A stretch of DNA of 39,439 nt, from positions 1 to 39,439 of the forward strand of contig CALGTL010000076.1 in NCBI GenBank assembly GCA_937901475.1. The letters run 5' to 3'. The notes under the pieces are model-generated. The model did no database searches and was not told the DNA's origin. It was given only the letters and a program-made list of their open reading frames with translations. Position numbers and translations under genes: made by a program. Within the stretch, counting starts at the first letter, position 1; each line of letters begins with the position of its first letter. Positions 23,981 through 31,535 of this stretch are shown here, in pieces. The DNA comes from an uncultured Dehalococcoidia bacterium (GTDB lineage: Bacteria; Chloroflexota; Dehalococcoidia; Lucifugimonadales; Australimonadaceae).

Positions 23981-24811
23981 ATGCCTATGGATGACCTAAC
24001 TGGAAAAGTAGCCATCGTCACTGGGGCCAGCCGCGGCCTCGGAAGAGCCTTCGCCGTCGCGCTCGGGCAATCAGGCGCAGCCGTTGCTGTTACAGGTCGT
24101 ACTGCAGCCGATATCAACGAGACCGCGCGCCTCGTTGAGCAAACTGGCGTCAATGCTATCGCCTTCGTAACCGATGTCGCGAACCCTGCTGAAGTAACCG
24201 GTGTTGTCGAGCGCACCGAGGCTGAGCTTGGTCTCGTGGATATCCTCGTGAATAATGCGGGATCCGCACCCTCCGAGGTCCCTCTATGGGAATCCGACCC
24301 TGACGAGTGGTGGGAAGTCTTCGAAACCAACGTGAGAGGTACATTCCTCTATACCCGCACCGTTCTTCCTGGAATGGTCACGCGCAAGAGCGGCCGGATT
24401 ATCAACTTGGTTAGCGAAGCGGGTAACAACCCTGAAGCAGAGCTTTCCGCTTATAGTACATCGAAAGCTGCTTTGATCCACTTTACCGACGCCATAGCCT
24501 TAGCCACTGCAGACCAGGGAGTGAAGGTCTTTGCTTACCACCCAGGCATGGTCCGCACGGGCATGACGGCCAATCTTATTGCCCACGGTGGTTTGGGCAT
24601 GGGGGCACGACTTGAAGCTGCGTTCGCTGAAGGCAGGGAAACCTCCCTAGAACGCTCAGCCGAGCGCTTCATGTTCCTCGCTTCAGGGCGCGGGGATTTT
24701 CTGACCGGACGCTATATCATGTCGCGCCAGCAAGAGGACGAACTCTTAGCGCAGCGCGACACCATCGCCAACTCCGACTTGTATAAGTTACGTGTGACTC
24801 GACCGAGTTAG
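23981..24811 (+). CDS. Short-chain dehydrogenase/reductase (SDR), canonical
   Basis: A 276-aa classical SDR: cofactor motif GASRGLG, NNAG intact (ILVNNAGSAP), a Ser in LVSEAG exactly 13 residues before the Tyr of YSTSK, and a PGMVRTGM loop. After strand 2 it has GRT (Arg), which favours NADP(H). It should reduce or oxidise an alcohol/carbonyl of an unknown substrate. It begins 41 bp after lutC and may be co-transcribed with it. A second ATG lies two codons inside. CGGAG upstream is a modest ribosome site. Confidence 0.9.
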   Translation: MPMDDLTGKVAIVTGASRGLGRAFAVALGQSGAAVAVTGRTAADINETARLVEQTGVNAIAFVTDVANPAEVTGVVERTEAELGLVDILVNNAGSAPSEVPLWESDPDEWWEVFETNVRGTFLYTRTVLPGMVTRKSGRIINLVSEAGNNPEAELSAYSTSKAALIHFTDAIALATADQGVKVFAYHPGMVRTGMTANLIAHGGLGMGARLEAAFAEGRETSLERSAERFMFLASGRGDFLTGRYIMSRQQEDELLAQRDTIANSDLYKLRVTRPS

Positions 24812-25033
24812 GGCACTCTATGGAAAATTCACCGAACTGCGCTGTGGGTAAAAAAGCCAGGTGCTCCTGCAGACCAGAAGGTCCTCATAACGAGCGGCAT
24901 CTTCGTCGCCCCTACGAGTAAGCATACCGCGTTTCGCTTGCGTCCCTGTACGACCTATGAGGAAGCCCCAGCAAATCGTGACGTCAACATCCGCCTAGCA
25001 TACGAAGCATGGCCAAAGCGTTGTTAATCTAAC

Positions 25034-25069
25034 AAAGAATGCCCGGCCCTTTTGAGCAGAGCGTTCTTT
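25034..25069. terminator. Probable terminator between convergent SDR and gmk genes
   Basis: Arm 25034-25042 pairs with 25061-25069 (9 bp including one G-T pair) around an 18-nt loop, and the plus strand continues into a run of T. It lies 222 bp past the SDR stop and 35 bp before the gmk stop, so it is better placed to end minus-strand transcription from aroA-gmk. The long loop weakens the call. Confidence 0.4.
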
Positions 25070-25104
25070 TTGATGCTAATTGAGTGAGCCGCGAAGCCTC
25101 AAGA

Positions 25105-25716
25105 TCAGAGAGTTAACGGACTTCGTGATGGATTAGCTCGTTGTTGATGGATCACTTCAACAATGGCTTCGACCGTCTGTGTCAGAGCATTTGTTTCGTT
25201 AACAATGACTGCGTCGAACCACCATGACTGCGCCACCTCTTCGTGCGCAGTCTGAATTCGAATCAGCATGTCTTTTTCCGACTCAGTCTTACGAGCCCTA
25301 AGACGACGCTCCAACTCTTCGAGCGACGGAGCCGTGAGGAAAATTAAGAATGCCTCTGGTGCCAGCGTCCGTATCGTTGCTGCGCCCTGAACATCTACTT
25401 TGACCACCGCATCACGGCCATCGCGCAGCGCATTACGGAGAGGCTCTTTCGGTACTCCGTAATGCCTGCCATAGACCTCTGCGTGCTCTAAAAATTCCTC
25501 TTGTTCTAGCAACTGCTCGAATCGATCGGGAGTGATGAACAGATAATCTTTACCGTCAACTTCGTTCGGCCGTATGCTCCGAGTGGTCACCGTAACCGCA
25601 AAGAACATCTCTGGATGCGTGTCGCGGAGTTCCGCTATCACCGCGTCCTTACCCACCCCTGACGGTCCCGATATCACTACTAGGAGCGGAGACTTTCCTT
25701 TGGTGACGGGATTCAC
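25105..25716 (-). CDS. gmk: Guanylate kinase
   Basis: A 203-aa guanylate kinase that converts GMP + ATP to GDP + ADP in the cytoplasm. The P-loop is SGPSGVGKD, the GMP-binding segment is TVTTRSIRPNEVDGKDYLFI, then EHAEVYGRHYGVP and VKVDVQGAATIR. The residue after the P-loop Lys is Asp instead of the usual Ser/Thr/Gly. The start is a GTG whose last bases overlap the aroA TGA (GTGA), so translation follows aroA. Full family length. Confidence 0.95.
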   Translation of the reverse strand: MNPVTKGKSPLLVVISGPSGVGKDAVIAELRDTHPEMFFAVTVTTRSIRPNEVDGKDYLFITPDRFEQLLEQEEFLEHAEVYGRHYGVPKEPLRNALRDGRDAVVKVDVQGAATIRTLAPEAFLIFLTAPSLEELERRLRARKTESEKDMLIRIQTAHEEVAQSWWFDAVIVNETNALTQTVEAIVEVIHQQRANPSRSPLTL

Positions 25717-26996
25717 GATTTCACGCCTTCTGCGAGGCTCGCTAAGTCATCCCAGAACGATGGGTACGAAATCGAGGCCGCATCCGCAGCAGCGATTGTC
25801 GTCTCACCCGATGCTAATAGGCCTGCAATCCCGAGCGTCATCGCTATGCGATGATCCCCATAGCTCCGGCCTCGCGCGCCCGTCAATGTGTGACCTCCAG
25901 TGATGCGCAGTCCGTCGCTGAGTTCCTCGACCGACGCACCCATACGAGTGAGCTCTTTGGACGTGGCCTGCAGGCGATCAGACTCCTTCACACGCAACTC
26001 TGCTGCATCGCAGATGACCGTGGTCCCTTCAGCGAAGCAAGCAGCTAAGGCCAGTATTGGCACTTCATCGACGAGACGAGGAATCAGGTCGCCCGCGACC
26101 TCGATAGAGTGCAGCCTTGATGAGCGTGCGATGATGTCGGCTACCTGCTCGCCACCTTCGATACGTTCGTTGATGATACTGAGGTCCGCTCCCATCGCTT
26201 GGAGCGCGTCGAGAATGCCTGTCCGAGTGGGGTTCGTTCCCACCCCCATCACCGTCAACTCTGCGTCTGGATGGCAAACCGCGGCCACCAACCAGTAGGC
26301 GGCTGATGAGATGTCTGCTGGGATAGTGACATCGATAGCTCGCAATCGCGCAGGCTTTACTGAGACCGTGAGTCCATCTTCAGTGACTTCAGCTCCCATG
26401 GCCCTGAACATTAACTCGGTGTGATCACGGGAAAGAGCTGGTTGTGCTAGCACCGTATCCCCTTCGGCGAAGAGGCCTGCGAGTAGCAACGCACTCTTGA
26501 GCTGCGCACTAGCCACCGGCAACCGATACTCGATACCGTGTAGCGTGCCTCCTCTGAAAATCAGAGGCGCAAGCTTGCCTCCGTCACGGCCATCCACTTG
26601 TGCCCCCATCAGCCGTAGCGGATCCACGATACGCCCCATCGGCCGTGACCGAATTGAACGATCTCCCGTCATCACTGAAAGAAAAGACTGCCCCGCAAGT
26701 ACCCCTGCCATCAGCCGAGTCGTGGTGCCGCTATTGCCAGTGTTCAGAATATCGATTGGTTCTTGGAGAGTGCCACCTTGAACCATCAAAGAACTACCAT
26801 TGCTATCGATCTGTGTGCCCAAGCTTCGCAGCACTCGTAATGTCGACTGGCAATCGGCGCCGGGGCCGTAGTTGTTGATACGCGCTTCGCCCTCGGCGAT
26901 GGCGTTGAAAATCACCGCTCGATGAGAGATAGATTTGTCACCAGGTGGAGTTATGGTCCCGGTGAGACGCCTCGGACGCCGGACAGCCACTTGCAT
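25713..26996 (-). CDS. aroA: 3-phosphoshikimate 1-carboxyvinyltransferase (EPSP synthase)
   Basis: A 427-aa EPSP synthase, sixth step of the shikimate pathway (shikimate-3-phosphate + PEP to EPSP). Motifs are PPGDKSISHRAVIFNA at the N-terminus, LNTGNSGTTTRLMAG (signature 1), RSRPMGRIVDPLRLMGA and LRVKESDRLQA (signature 2). The Gly equivalent to E. coli Gly96 is kept (NSGT), unlike in the tolerant CP4-type enzymes that have Ala. The start is set by GGAGG 6 nt upstream; an ATG 12 codons earlier lacks such a site. It overlaps gmk by 4 bp. aroA-gmk is a housekeeping pair. Confidence 0.96.
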   Translation of the reverse strand: MQVAVRRPRRLTGTITPPGDKSISHRAVIFNAIAEGEARINNYGPGADCQSTLRVLRSLGTQIDSNGSSLMVQGGTLQEPIDILNTGNSGTTTRLMAGVLAGQSFLSVMTGDRSIRSRPMGRIVDPLRLMGAQVDGRDGGKLAPLIFRGGTLHGIEYRLPVASAQLKSALLLAGLFAEGDTVLAQPALSRDHTELMFRAMGAEVTEDGLTVSVKPARLRAIDVTIPADISSAAYWLVAAVCHPDAELTVMGVGTNPTRTGILDALQAMGADLSIINERIEGGEQVADIIARSSRLHSIEVAGDLIPRLVDEVPILALAACFAEGTTVICDAAELRVKESDRLQATSKELTRMGASVEELSDGLRITGGHTLTGARGRSYGDHRIAMTLGIAGLLASGETTIAAADAASISYPSFWDDLASLAEGVKS

Positions 26997-27002
26997 CTCT
27001 CG

Positions 27003-27007
27003 CCTCC
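27003..27007 (-). promoter_or_regulatory. Ribosome binding site that fixes the aroA start
   Basis: GGAGG (minus strand) lies 6 nt before the ATG at 26996. This favours the 427-aa protein, which begins just before the conserved GDKS region, over a 439-aa version. Confidence 0.7.
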
Positions 27008-27148
27008 AGGTGGGTTCCAAGAAGTGTAGCATTGGACGCGGATTGAATTTTCCTAAGCAACCTGCGAAGCGATTCCGGGCAAACCAGGCTTTTGCTCAAG
27101 GCCGCGTGGCAGACCCCTGTTACGATCTACCGACCCCGGTTGAGAAGG

Positions 27149-27484
27149 CTAGGGCAATTGCCAATCGCCGTTTATCCGTGATGCGGGGATTGACTGGATT
27201 ACCACATTAGGTTTGATCGGCCCGTAGACATGCGGGTAGTCGTCTCCGTTAGCGGCTCGCTCATAGCGAATCTCAGCTTCGAGTAATAGCCTGTCAAGCA
27301 CTAGAAGTAATACGCCCCTCTGCCCTGAAAAATGGTCGCTGAGCACTTGTTCAAGCTGGGAGCGATGACAGCAGTGAATGAAGCCTTCTGCTTCAAACCC
27401 GGTCGGGAAATAACGACCTGCGCTGGCTGCGCTTTGCCAAGCTTTCTCAGTCGTGACATGGATCAATGCGTCCTGCGATAACAT
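27149..27484 (-). CDS. DUF952 family protein
   Basis: A 111-aa protein matching DUF952 (PF06108): IHVTTEKAWQSAASAGRY, FEAEGFIHCCHRSQLEQVL, a VLDRLLLEAEIRYE strand and FPH-like YPHVYGPIKPNVV near the end. Function unknown; the fold is small and soluble, and family members are sometimes fused to glutathione transferase-like or acetyltransferase domains. GAGG precedes the ATG, which overlaps two further out-of-frame ATGs in an ATGCATGCATG stretch. Its start is only 26 bp from the divergent small gene at 27511. Confidence 0.85.
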   Translation of the reverse strand: MLSQDALIHVTTEKAWQSAASAGRYFPTGFEAEGFIHCCHRSQLEQVLSDHFSGQRGVLLLVLDRLLLEAEIRYERAANGDDYPHVYGPIKPNVVIQSIPASRINGDWQLP

Positions 27485-27510
27485 GCATGCATCCTCACTA
27501 AGGAATCTTC

Positions 27511-27681
27511 ATGGCCCTCGATACACCGAATGACAGAGCTCTATTCAACGCGATTGCTCACTATGAACGCGAACTCCCAGGCCGACAACTCACTGTCGCC
27601 GAACTCAACAGAGTAGTGGAGACGGTCAAACGGCTAGTCGTTGACGAATTGCATTCTGCTAAAGCTCAGCGTGCACGCTGA
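27511..27681 (+). CDS. Small helical protein, 56 aa
   Basis: ATG at 27511 with AAGGAA about 6 nt upstream, read to TGA at 27679-27681. The peptide starts MALDTPNDRALFNAIAHYER, continues with GRQLTVAELNRVVETVKRL and ends AKAQRAR. It looks like two amphipathic helices joined by a GRQLT turn and has no membrane segment or cysteines. It does not match a family I know. It is divergent from DUF952, with start codons 26 bp apart, so its promoter must lie inside the DUF952 gene. A good ribosome site and sensible composition make it more likely real than chance. Confidence 0.55.
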   Translation: MALDTPNDRALFNAIAHYERELPGRQLTVAELNRVVETVKRLVVDELHSAKAQRAR

Positions 27682-27782
27682 TTACCTGATCCCTTTCGAC
27701 GGGACAACCTTTTTGGACTACTAACTATGGGCACAGGCGTGGTTATTGGGGTAACACGGCCCTAGCCATTTTGGTAACCGCT

Positions 27783-28472
27783 CTAGCCGCGAATCAATAC
27801 ATCGCTCAGATGGATTACCGGAGCGAAAATGGTTCCCAGTATGTTGAAATCCGTTATATACGTCGACAGCAATATGGCGATTAGTACCACTGGGCCAATC
27901 TTTTCAAGACGGCGTACCGCTGGCAGCAATCCTCGCGGCGCGATGCCCGCGAGGATTCCCCCTCCATCCAAGGGAGGAACGGGCAGGAGATTGAAGACCG
28001 CGAGTATCAAATTCAACTGTACTGCGTAACTTCCTGCGATTGAGGCCCACGCCCGCAGGTTGAAAGAGGTCAACGCGTCGCGAGAAATTTCGTCCACGGA
28101 TAGTGCGCCTATTTGAAACAGCGCTGCGATCATGAACGCTAATGCTACGTTTGATACGGGACCAGCTGCCGACACAAAAGCTAGCGCCCTTCGCCCGCCA
28201 CGCAACCTGAAGATATTTACGGGAACAGGTTTGCCCCAGCCGAACCCGACGATCAGTAGCATCACCGTTCCGGCTGGTGACAGATGCGCTTTCGGGCTTA
28301 GTGTGAGACGGCCAAGTCGCTGTGCAGTGAGATCTCCACGTAGGGTCGCAGCAACCGCATGCGCGAATTCATGAACCGTTATTCCAGTGACCAGTGCCAG
28401 CAGGACGGACACGATTAGCACCGTGAACGCAAAGGGGTCATTGAAGAGGAGATCAGAATTGAAAAGAAGCAT
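27783..28472 (-). CDS. Site-2 protease family membrane metalloprotease (M50)
   Basis: A 229-aa integral membrane protein. The zinc motif is HEFAH (H34, E35, H38) in the first or second membrane segment, and the third ligand lies in NLLPVPPLDGGGIL. This is the compact M50B type without PDZ or CBS domains, as in many Chloroflexota and Thermotoga-like proteins. It would cleave membrane-anchored regulators or signal-peptide remnants within the membrane. The ribosome site is weak. It is 29 bp upstream of, and on the same strand as, nothing else but follows the unknown gene ending at 28502, so the two may be co-transcribed. Confidence 0.9.
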   Translation of the reverse strand: MLLFNSDLLFNDPFAFTVLIVSVLLALVTGITVHEFAHAVAATLRGDLTAQRLGRLTLSPKAHLSPAGTVMLLIVGFGWGKPVPVNIFRLRGGRRALAFVSAAGPVSNVALAFMIAALFQIGALSVDEISRDALTSFNLRAWASIAGSYAVQLNLILAVFNLLPVPPLDGGGILAGIAPRGLLPAVRRLEKIGPVVLIAILLSTYITDFNILGTIFAPVIHLSDVLIRG

Positions 28473-28501
28473 CTAAAGACAGCTACGCGAAGCGCGGCTA
28501 G

Positions 28502-29293
28502 CTAATTATCGTCCCAGTCGTCATCGTCGTCATCGGGTTCCGGCTCAGCGCGGCGTTCCGGCGTTCCGGCTTGCAATCCTGCTGCGGGTAGGGTGGCGAC
28601 GCTACGGCGCTTGTTCCGCTCCGGCACCTCATGAGGTAACTCTAAGAGTGTAGCCAGGCATTCCTTGAGTCCCTTGGCATTCTGATTCGCGAGATCAACG
28701 ACAATCCCTGCAACACCTGCTTCGCGCAATTGCTCCAGCTCTGCCTGCGTGGGCAGCTTTGCAAGGTGAGCTAAAAGCCAACGAGACGTCACCCCGCGGA
28801 CGCGAGCCAGTCGCATAAATTGGCTCACCGTTAGCTTTTCAGCATCGGCTAGAGAGACCAAGAACACGTCTATGGGAAGATGCTCAATCGTCTTCAATAG
28901 CCCGTCTTCAAGCTCCGGCACAACCTGCATCACATTCGTGCGATTTTCGCCTCCCAAAAAACCTATAGGTGTCGATGCAGAAGAGAAGACCTGGAAATCA
29001 GTTCCAGCCCAGCCCTTCTCTGATGCCTCGTCCACCCAAACACCAACCGCCAGTTTTTTGGTGGCCTTTATAGTCTTATTAAGGTCCGCTTGTTTAGCAG
29101 CTTTTTTGCCATTAACGATAACGGCATCTAAACCAGCATCTACCGCAAGCTTCGCTTGGGTATCATCACCCACATCAATAACCCCGACAAGCAGCATAGG
29201 AGCAACTTTCTCTCGCCTGGCTGCTCCCCCGAAACCGAGCGGTTGCACGGTCCCTTTCGATGCTCGCTCGAACTTATCTAATAGGTCGCCCAT
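28502..29293 (-). CDS. Unknown protein, barrel-like alternation with acidic tail
   Basis: A 263-aa soluble protein I cannot assign. Regular strand-helix alternation (LLVGVIDVGDD, AGLDAVIVNGKKA, KLAVGVWVDE, IDVFLVSLAD, VRGVTSRWLLAHL, AGVAGIVVDLANQ) suggests a TIM-barrel-like alpha/beta fold. The C-terminus is a low-complexity tail ending EPEPDDDDDDWDDN. No catalytic motif is evident. The start is set at the ATG preceded by GAGGG; the longer in-frame reading to 29593 would overlap the divergent pseudouridine synthase gene and adds 100 residues of poor composition. It lies just upstream of the site-2 protease on the same strand. Confidence 0.75.
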   Translation of the reverse strand: MGDLLDKFERASKGTVQPLGFGGAARREKVAPMLLVGVIDVGDDTQAKLAVDAGLDAVIVNGKKAAKQADLNKTIKATKKLAVGVWVDEASEKGWAGTDFQVFSSASTPIGFLGGENRTNVMQVVPELEDGLLKTIEHLPIDVFLVSLADAEKLTVSQFMRLARVRGVTSRWLLAHLAKLPTQAELEQLREAGVAGIVVDLANQNAKGLKECLATLLELPHEVPERNKRRSVATLPAAGLQAGTPERRAEPEPDDDDDDWDDN

Positions 29294-29416
29294 AAGAACC
29301 CTCGATGCTTGGTGATCGTGCTCCCCGCATTGACTTGTATCACGCCGTAGAGAGAACCCGTCAATTCTAGCAGGCGCCGCGCCTACAGGGGAACGCACCG
29401 TGCTACGCTGATATGG

Positions 29417-30388
29417 ATGCCAGCTCAATCCAATCCCTCCCCAACACCCATTGAGAGCCCGCGCCATACGCTGGTGAAGTACCTCGTGTCGGCAGGACTC
29501 GGCTCGCGAAGGCATTGTGCTTCGTTGATTCTCAGCGGCTATGTTCGAGTCAATGAGCATGTCGCTGAAAGCCTCATCATGGAAGTCAGCCACCGAGACT
29601 CAATAGATGTGGATGGACGTCAGGTTGCCGCCACCCGGACGAGCCATGTTTATCTTCTGGCCAACAAGCCTGATGGCCATTTGTCTTCTGTGACCGATGA
29701 TCGGGGGCGCCCTACCATTATCCAATTGGTGCCTCGAGCTCTTCGTATGAACGGCCTCGTTCCGGCTGGCAGACTTGACTTGCACAGCACAGGCCTGATG
29801 TTGTTGACGACCGATGGCGAACTGGTCAACCGCGTGACCCACCCACGCTACCAAATCGAGAAGGAATATCACGTCCAACTAGATCGCGTGGTCACTCCTA
29901 CCGCTGCTAGCACGCTCAAAACGGGAGTGGAGATTGAAACAGGTCAAGCTCGTGCAATGGCCTTGCGCCGCCTCCATGACGCGAAAGGCTTTAAGTATTC
30001 CATCACTTTGAATGAAGGCAGGAAGCGTGAAGTCCGCTTGATGTTTCGCGCTGTGAGCCGCCAGGTACTCGCGCTTGAGCGAGTACGTATCGGGAACCTC
30101 ATGGTCACGGATCTTGAGGTGGGCGAAGTTCGAGAAATGACAGATCAAGAATTGGCTGGCATACGCCGAATGGTTGGGATGGTCAAAAATGCGCCGAAGC
30201 AACCTTCGACACAACCCCAGCCTCCGCAGCGACCATCACGACCTGGGCGCCCCGCGCAGCAGCGACCCAAGAGCGGGAAGCCACCGGAGCGCGCACGCTT
30301 AGCGCGGTCAACAGGAACGCATCGCAGGGCTAACGGCCCCCCTAGTTCGGGACCTCGCCGTAGTGACAATCGAGGGAGTAATCGCTAG
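29417..30388 (+). CDS. S4-domain rRNA pseudouridine synthase (RluB/RluE/RsuA family) with basic tail
   Basis: A 323-aa protein. The S4 RNA-binding domain (LVKYLVSAGLGSRRHCASLILSG) spans about residues 18-80. The catalytic domain has GRLDLHSTGLMLLTTDGEL, where the Asp is the nucleophile, then RYQIEKEYHVQL and EGRKREVRLMF. This is the RsuA/RluB branch that isomerises single uridines in rRNA. The last 65 residues are a disordered Pro/Arg/Gln/Lys-rich tail, probably for extra RNA contact. The ATG used overlaps another out of frame 4 bp earlier. Its promoter region is shared with the divergent gene at 29293. Confidence 0.93.
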   Translation: MPAQSNPSPTPIESPRHTLVKYLVSAGLGSRRHCASLILSGYVRVNEHVAESLIMEVSHRDSIDVDGRQVAATRTSHVYLLANKPDGHLSSVTDDRGRPTIIQLVPRALRMNGLVPAGRLDLHSTGLMLLTTDGELVNRVTHPRYQIEKEYHVQLDRVVTPTAASTLKTGVEIETGQARAMALRRLHDAKGFKYSITLNEGRKREVRLMFRAVSRQVLALERVRIGNLMVTDLEVGEVREMTDQELAGIRRMVGMVKNAPKQPSTQPQPPQRPSRPGRPAQQRPKSGKPPERARLARSTGTHRRANGPPSSGPRRSDNRGSNR

Positions 30389-30397
30389 GTTTATTAC

Positions 30398-30766
30398 ATG
30401 ACGCACTATGATAACCATGCTTTGGTTCCGGTGAACCAATCGTCCATGGGCACCTCTACCTTGGGAAAACTGCCTGTTATGCGGAGGAGTACGTCAGCAA
30501 TAGCGGCATTAGGGAATAGTCCTATGGTGCGAAAAGCAGCGCTTGTCGGTGCGGCATTTGGGGTTGGATATCAAGTTAGCAAGTGGGCTCGTTCAGGTAG
30601 AATTCCGCCTGTGGCAGTGGTTGTAAAGGACATTTATCGAACCGCTAACGAGGGCGATTTGTCCTCGCATGGACGAATCGCTGAGGGTTGGATACAAGAG
30701 TCGTTAACGGTGATTTCAGCGGTCTATGGGTTTCTGGGTCGCGATGGGAATTCCTCCGAACGCTAA
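30398..30766 (+). CDS. Hypothetical protein, 122 aa, one weak hydrophobic segment
   Basis: An unknown protein starting 9 bp after the pseudouridine synthase stop, with no clear ribosome site, so it is probably translated by coupling. The middle has a short hydrophobic stretch (KAALVGAAFGVGYQVSKWA) that could be a membrane anchor or amphipathic helix. The C-terminal part (IAEGWIQESLTVISAVYGFLG) is also moderately hydrophobic. I see no motif or family. Real coding is supported by position and length rather than by homology. Confidence 0.5.
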   Translation: MTHYDNHALVPVNQSSMGTSTLGKLPVMRRSTSAIAALGNSPMVRKAALVGAAFGVGYQVSKWARSGRIPPVAVVVKDIYRTANEGDLSSHGRIAEGWIQESLTVISAVYGFLGRDGNSSER

Positions 30767-30925
30767 ATAGAGTCCCCGCCCAGATGCCACCCACTGAGTT
30801 AATGACTTCCATCTGGAAGACACGGCACACTGCTTTACGTCGACTTCATCGACTTGTGGAGCGAGCATTCGAGGGCATTCCCGAACACATCCGGGTGCAC
30901 ATAGGTACCTGCAAGAGAGGCTTGG

Positions 30926-31372
30926 TTACCTTTCGACGAGCTTTGTCAGGTTTTGTCCGAAATCTTTCATGATGCCGTCAGCCTTGCGCTTGATGATGCC
31001 CTGGCCAAACTCGCCGAGTTTACCCATAACGTTTGCTTCGGAATTCACCACAAGCTCGGACGTCGCACCTTCACCTGAAACCGCCATACTGATCTTCACA
31101 CGCACGTTGCCAGGGACTTTACGATCCGCCCCTTCGCCAGTGAACGAGATGGTTCGTGCATCAGCATCCTGGCTATCGATGCTTAGCTTGCCGTTCAGCC
31201 CAAGGGCAATAGGCCCAACCCGCACTTTGACTGTACCTGTGTAGCTGCCGTCATCACCTTCCATAATGTCAGTCGCGCCAGGGATACAAGTACCTACGGT
31301 AGGGATGTCTTTGACGATATCCCAGAGCTTATCAGCGGGAGCGTTTACGGCGTACGTGTAGTTGAAATCCAT
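30926..31372 (-). CDS. CoxG/SRPBCC family protein
   Basis: A 148-aa START-like (SRPBCC) protein of the CoxG type: MDFNYTYAVNAPADKLWDIV, IPTVGTCIPGATDI, GTVKVRVGPIALGLNGKL and SEANVMGKLGEFGQGIIKRK match the carbon-monoxide dehydrogenase subunit G family. CoxG takes part in maturation or membrane recruitment of molybdenum hydroxylases, but many relatives occur without CO dehydrogenase, and no coxLMS gene is in this window. AGGAGA precedes the ATG; a longer reading to 31435 lacks one. It is divergent from the amidohydrolase at 31536. Confidence 0.85.
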   Translation of the reverse strand: MDFNYTYAVNAPADKLWDIVKDIPTVGTCIPGATDIMEGDDGSYTGTVKVRVGPIALGLNGKLSIDSQDADARTISFTGEGADRKVPGNVRVKISMAVSGEGATSELVVNSEANVMGKLGEFGQGIIKRKADGIMKDFGQNLTKLVER

Positions 31373-31535
31373 GAGTCTCCTAAAGGAACCAGGTAAGTTG
31401 GAAACCATTTTACGATTGAGATGGAGGGCCAGCAACTTGATGTTGCTATTGGCAACGTGTGCCGCCTATACCTATCGCGTACAATTTGAGAAATTTGACA
31501 GACCAGTTTGACCTTATGGTTTTGTAGGAGGCCTA

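Noticed and set aside
24820-24921. 33-codon cysteine-containing reading frame after the second SDR
   Set aside because: No ribosome site and atypical composition; probably chance.
29294-29593. 100-residue N-terminal extension of the unknown protein at 28502
   Set aside because: It would overlap the divergent pseudouridine synthase; GAGGG marks the ATG at 29293.
30688-30972. 94-codon plus-strand reading frame
   Set aside because: It overlaps the end of the 122-aa gene and the end of the CoxG-like gene, with no ribosome site; a shadow.
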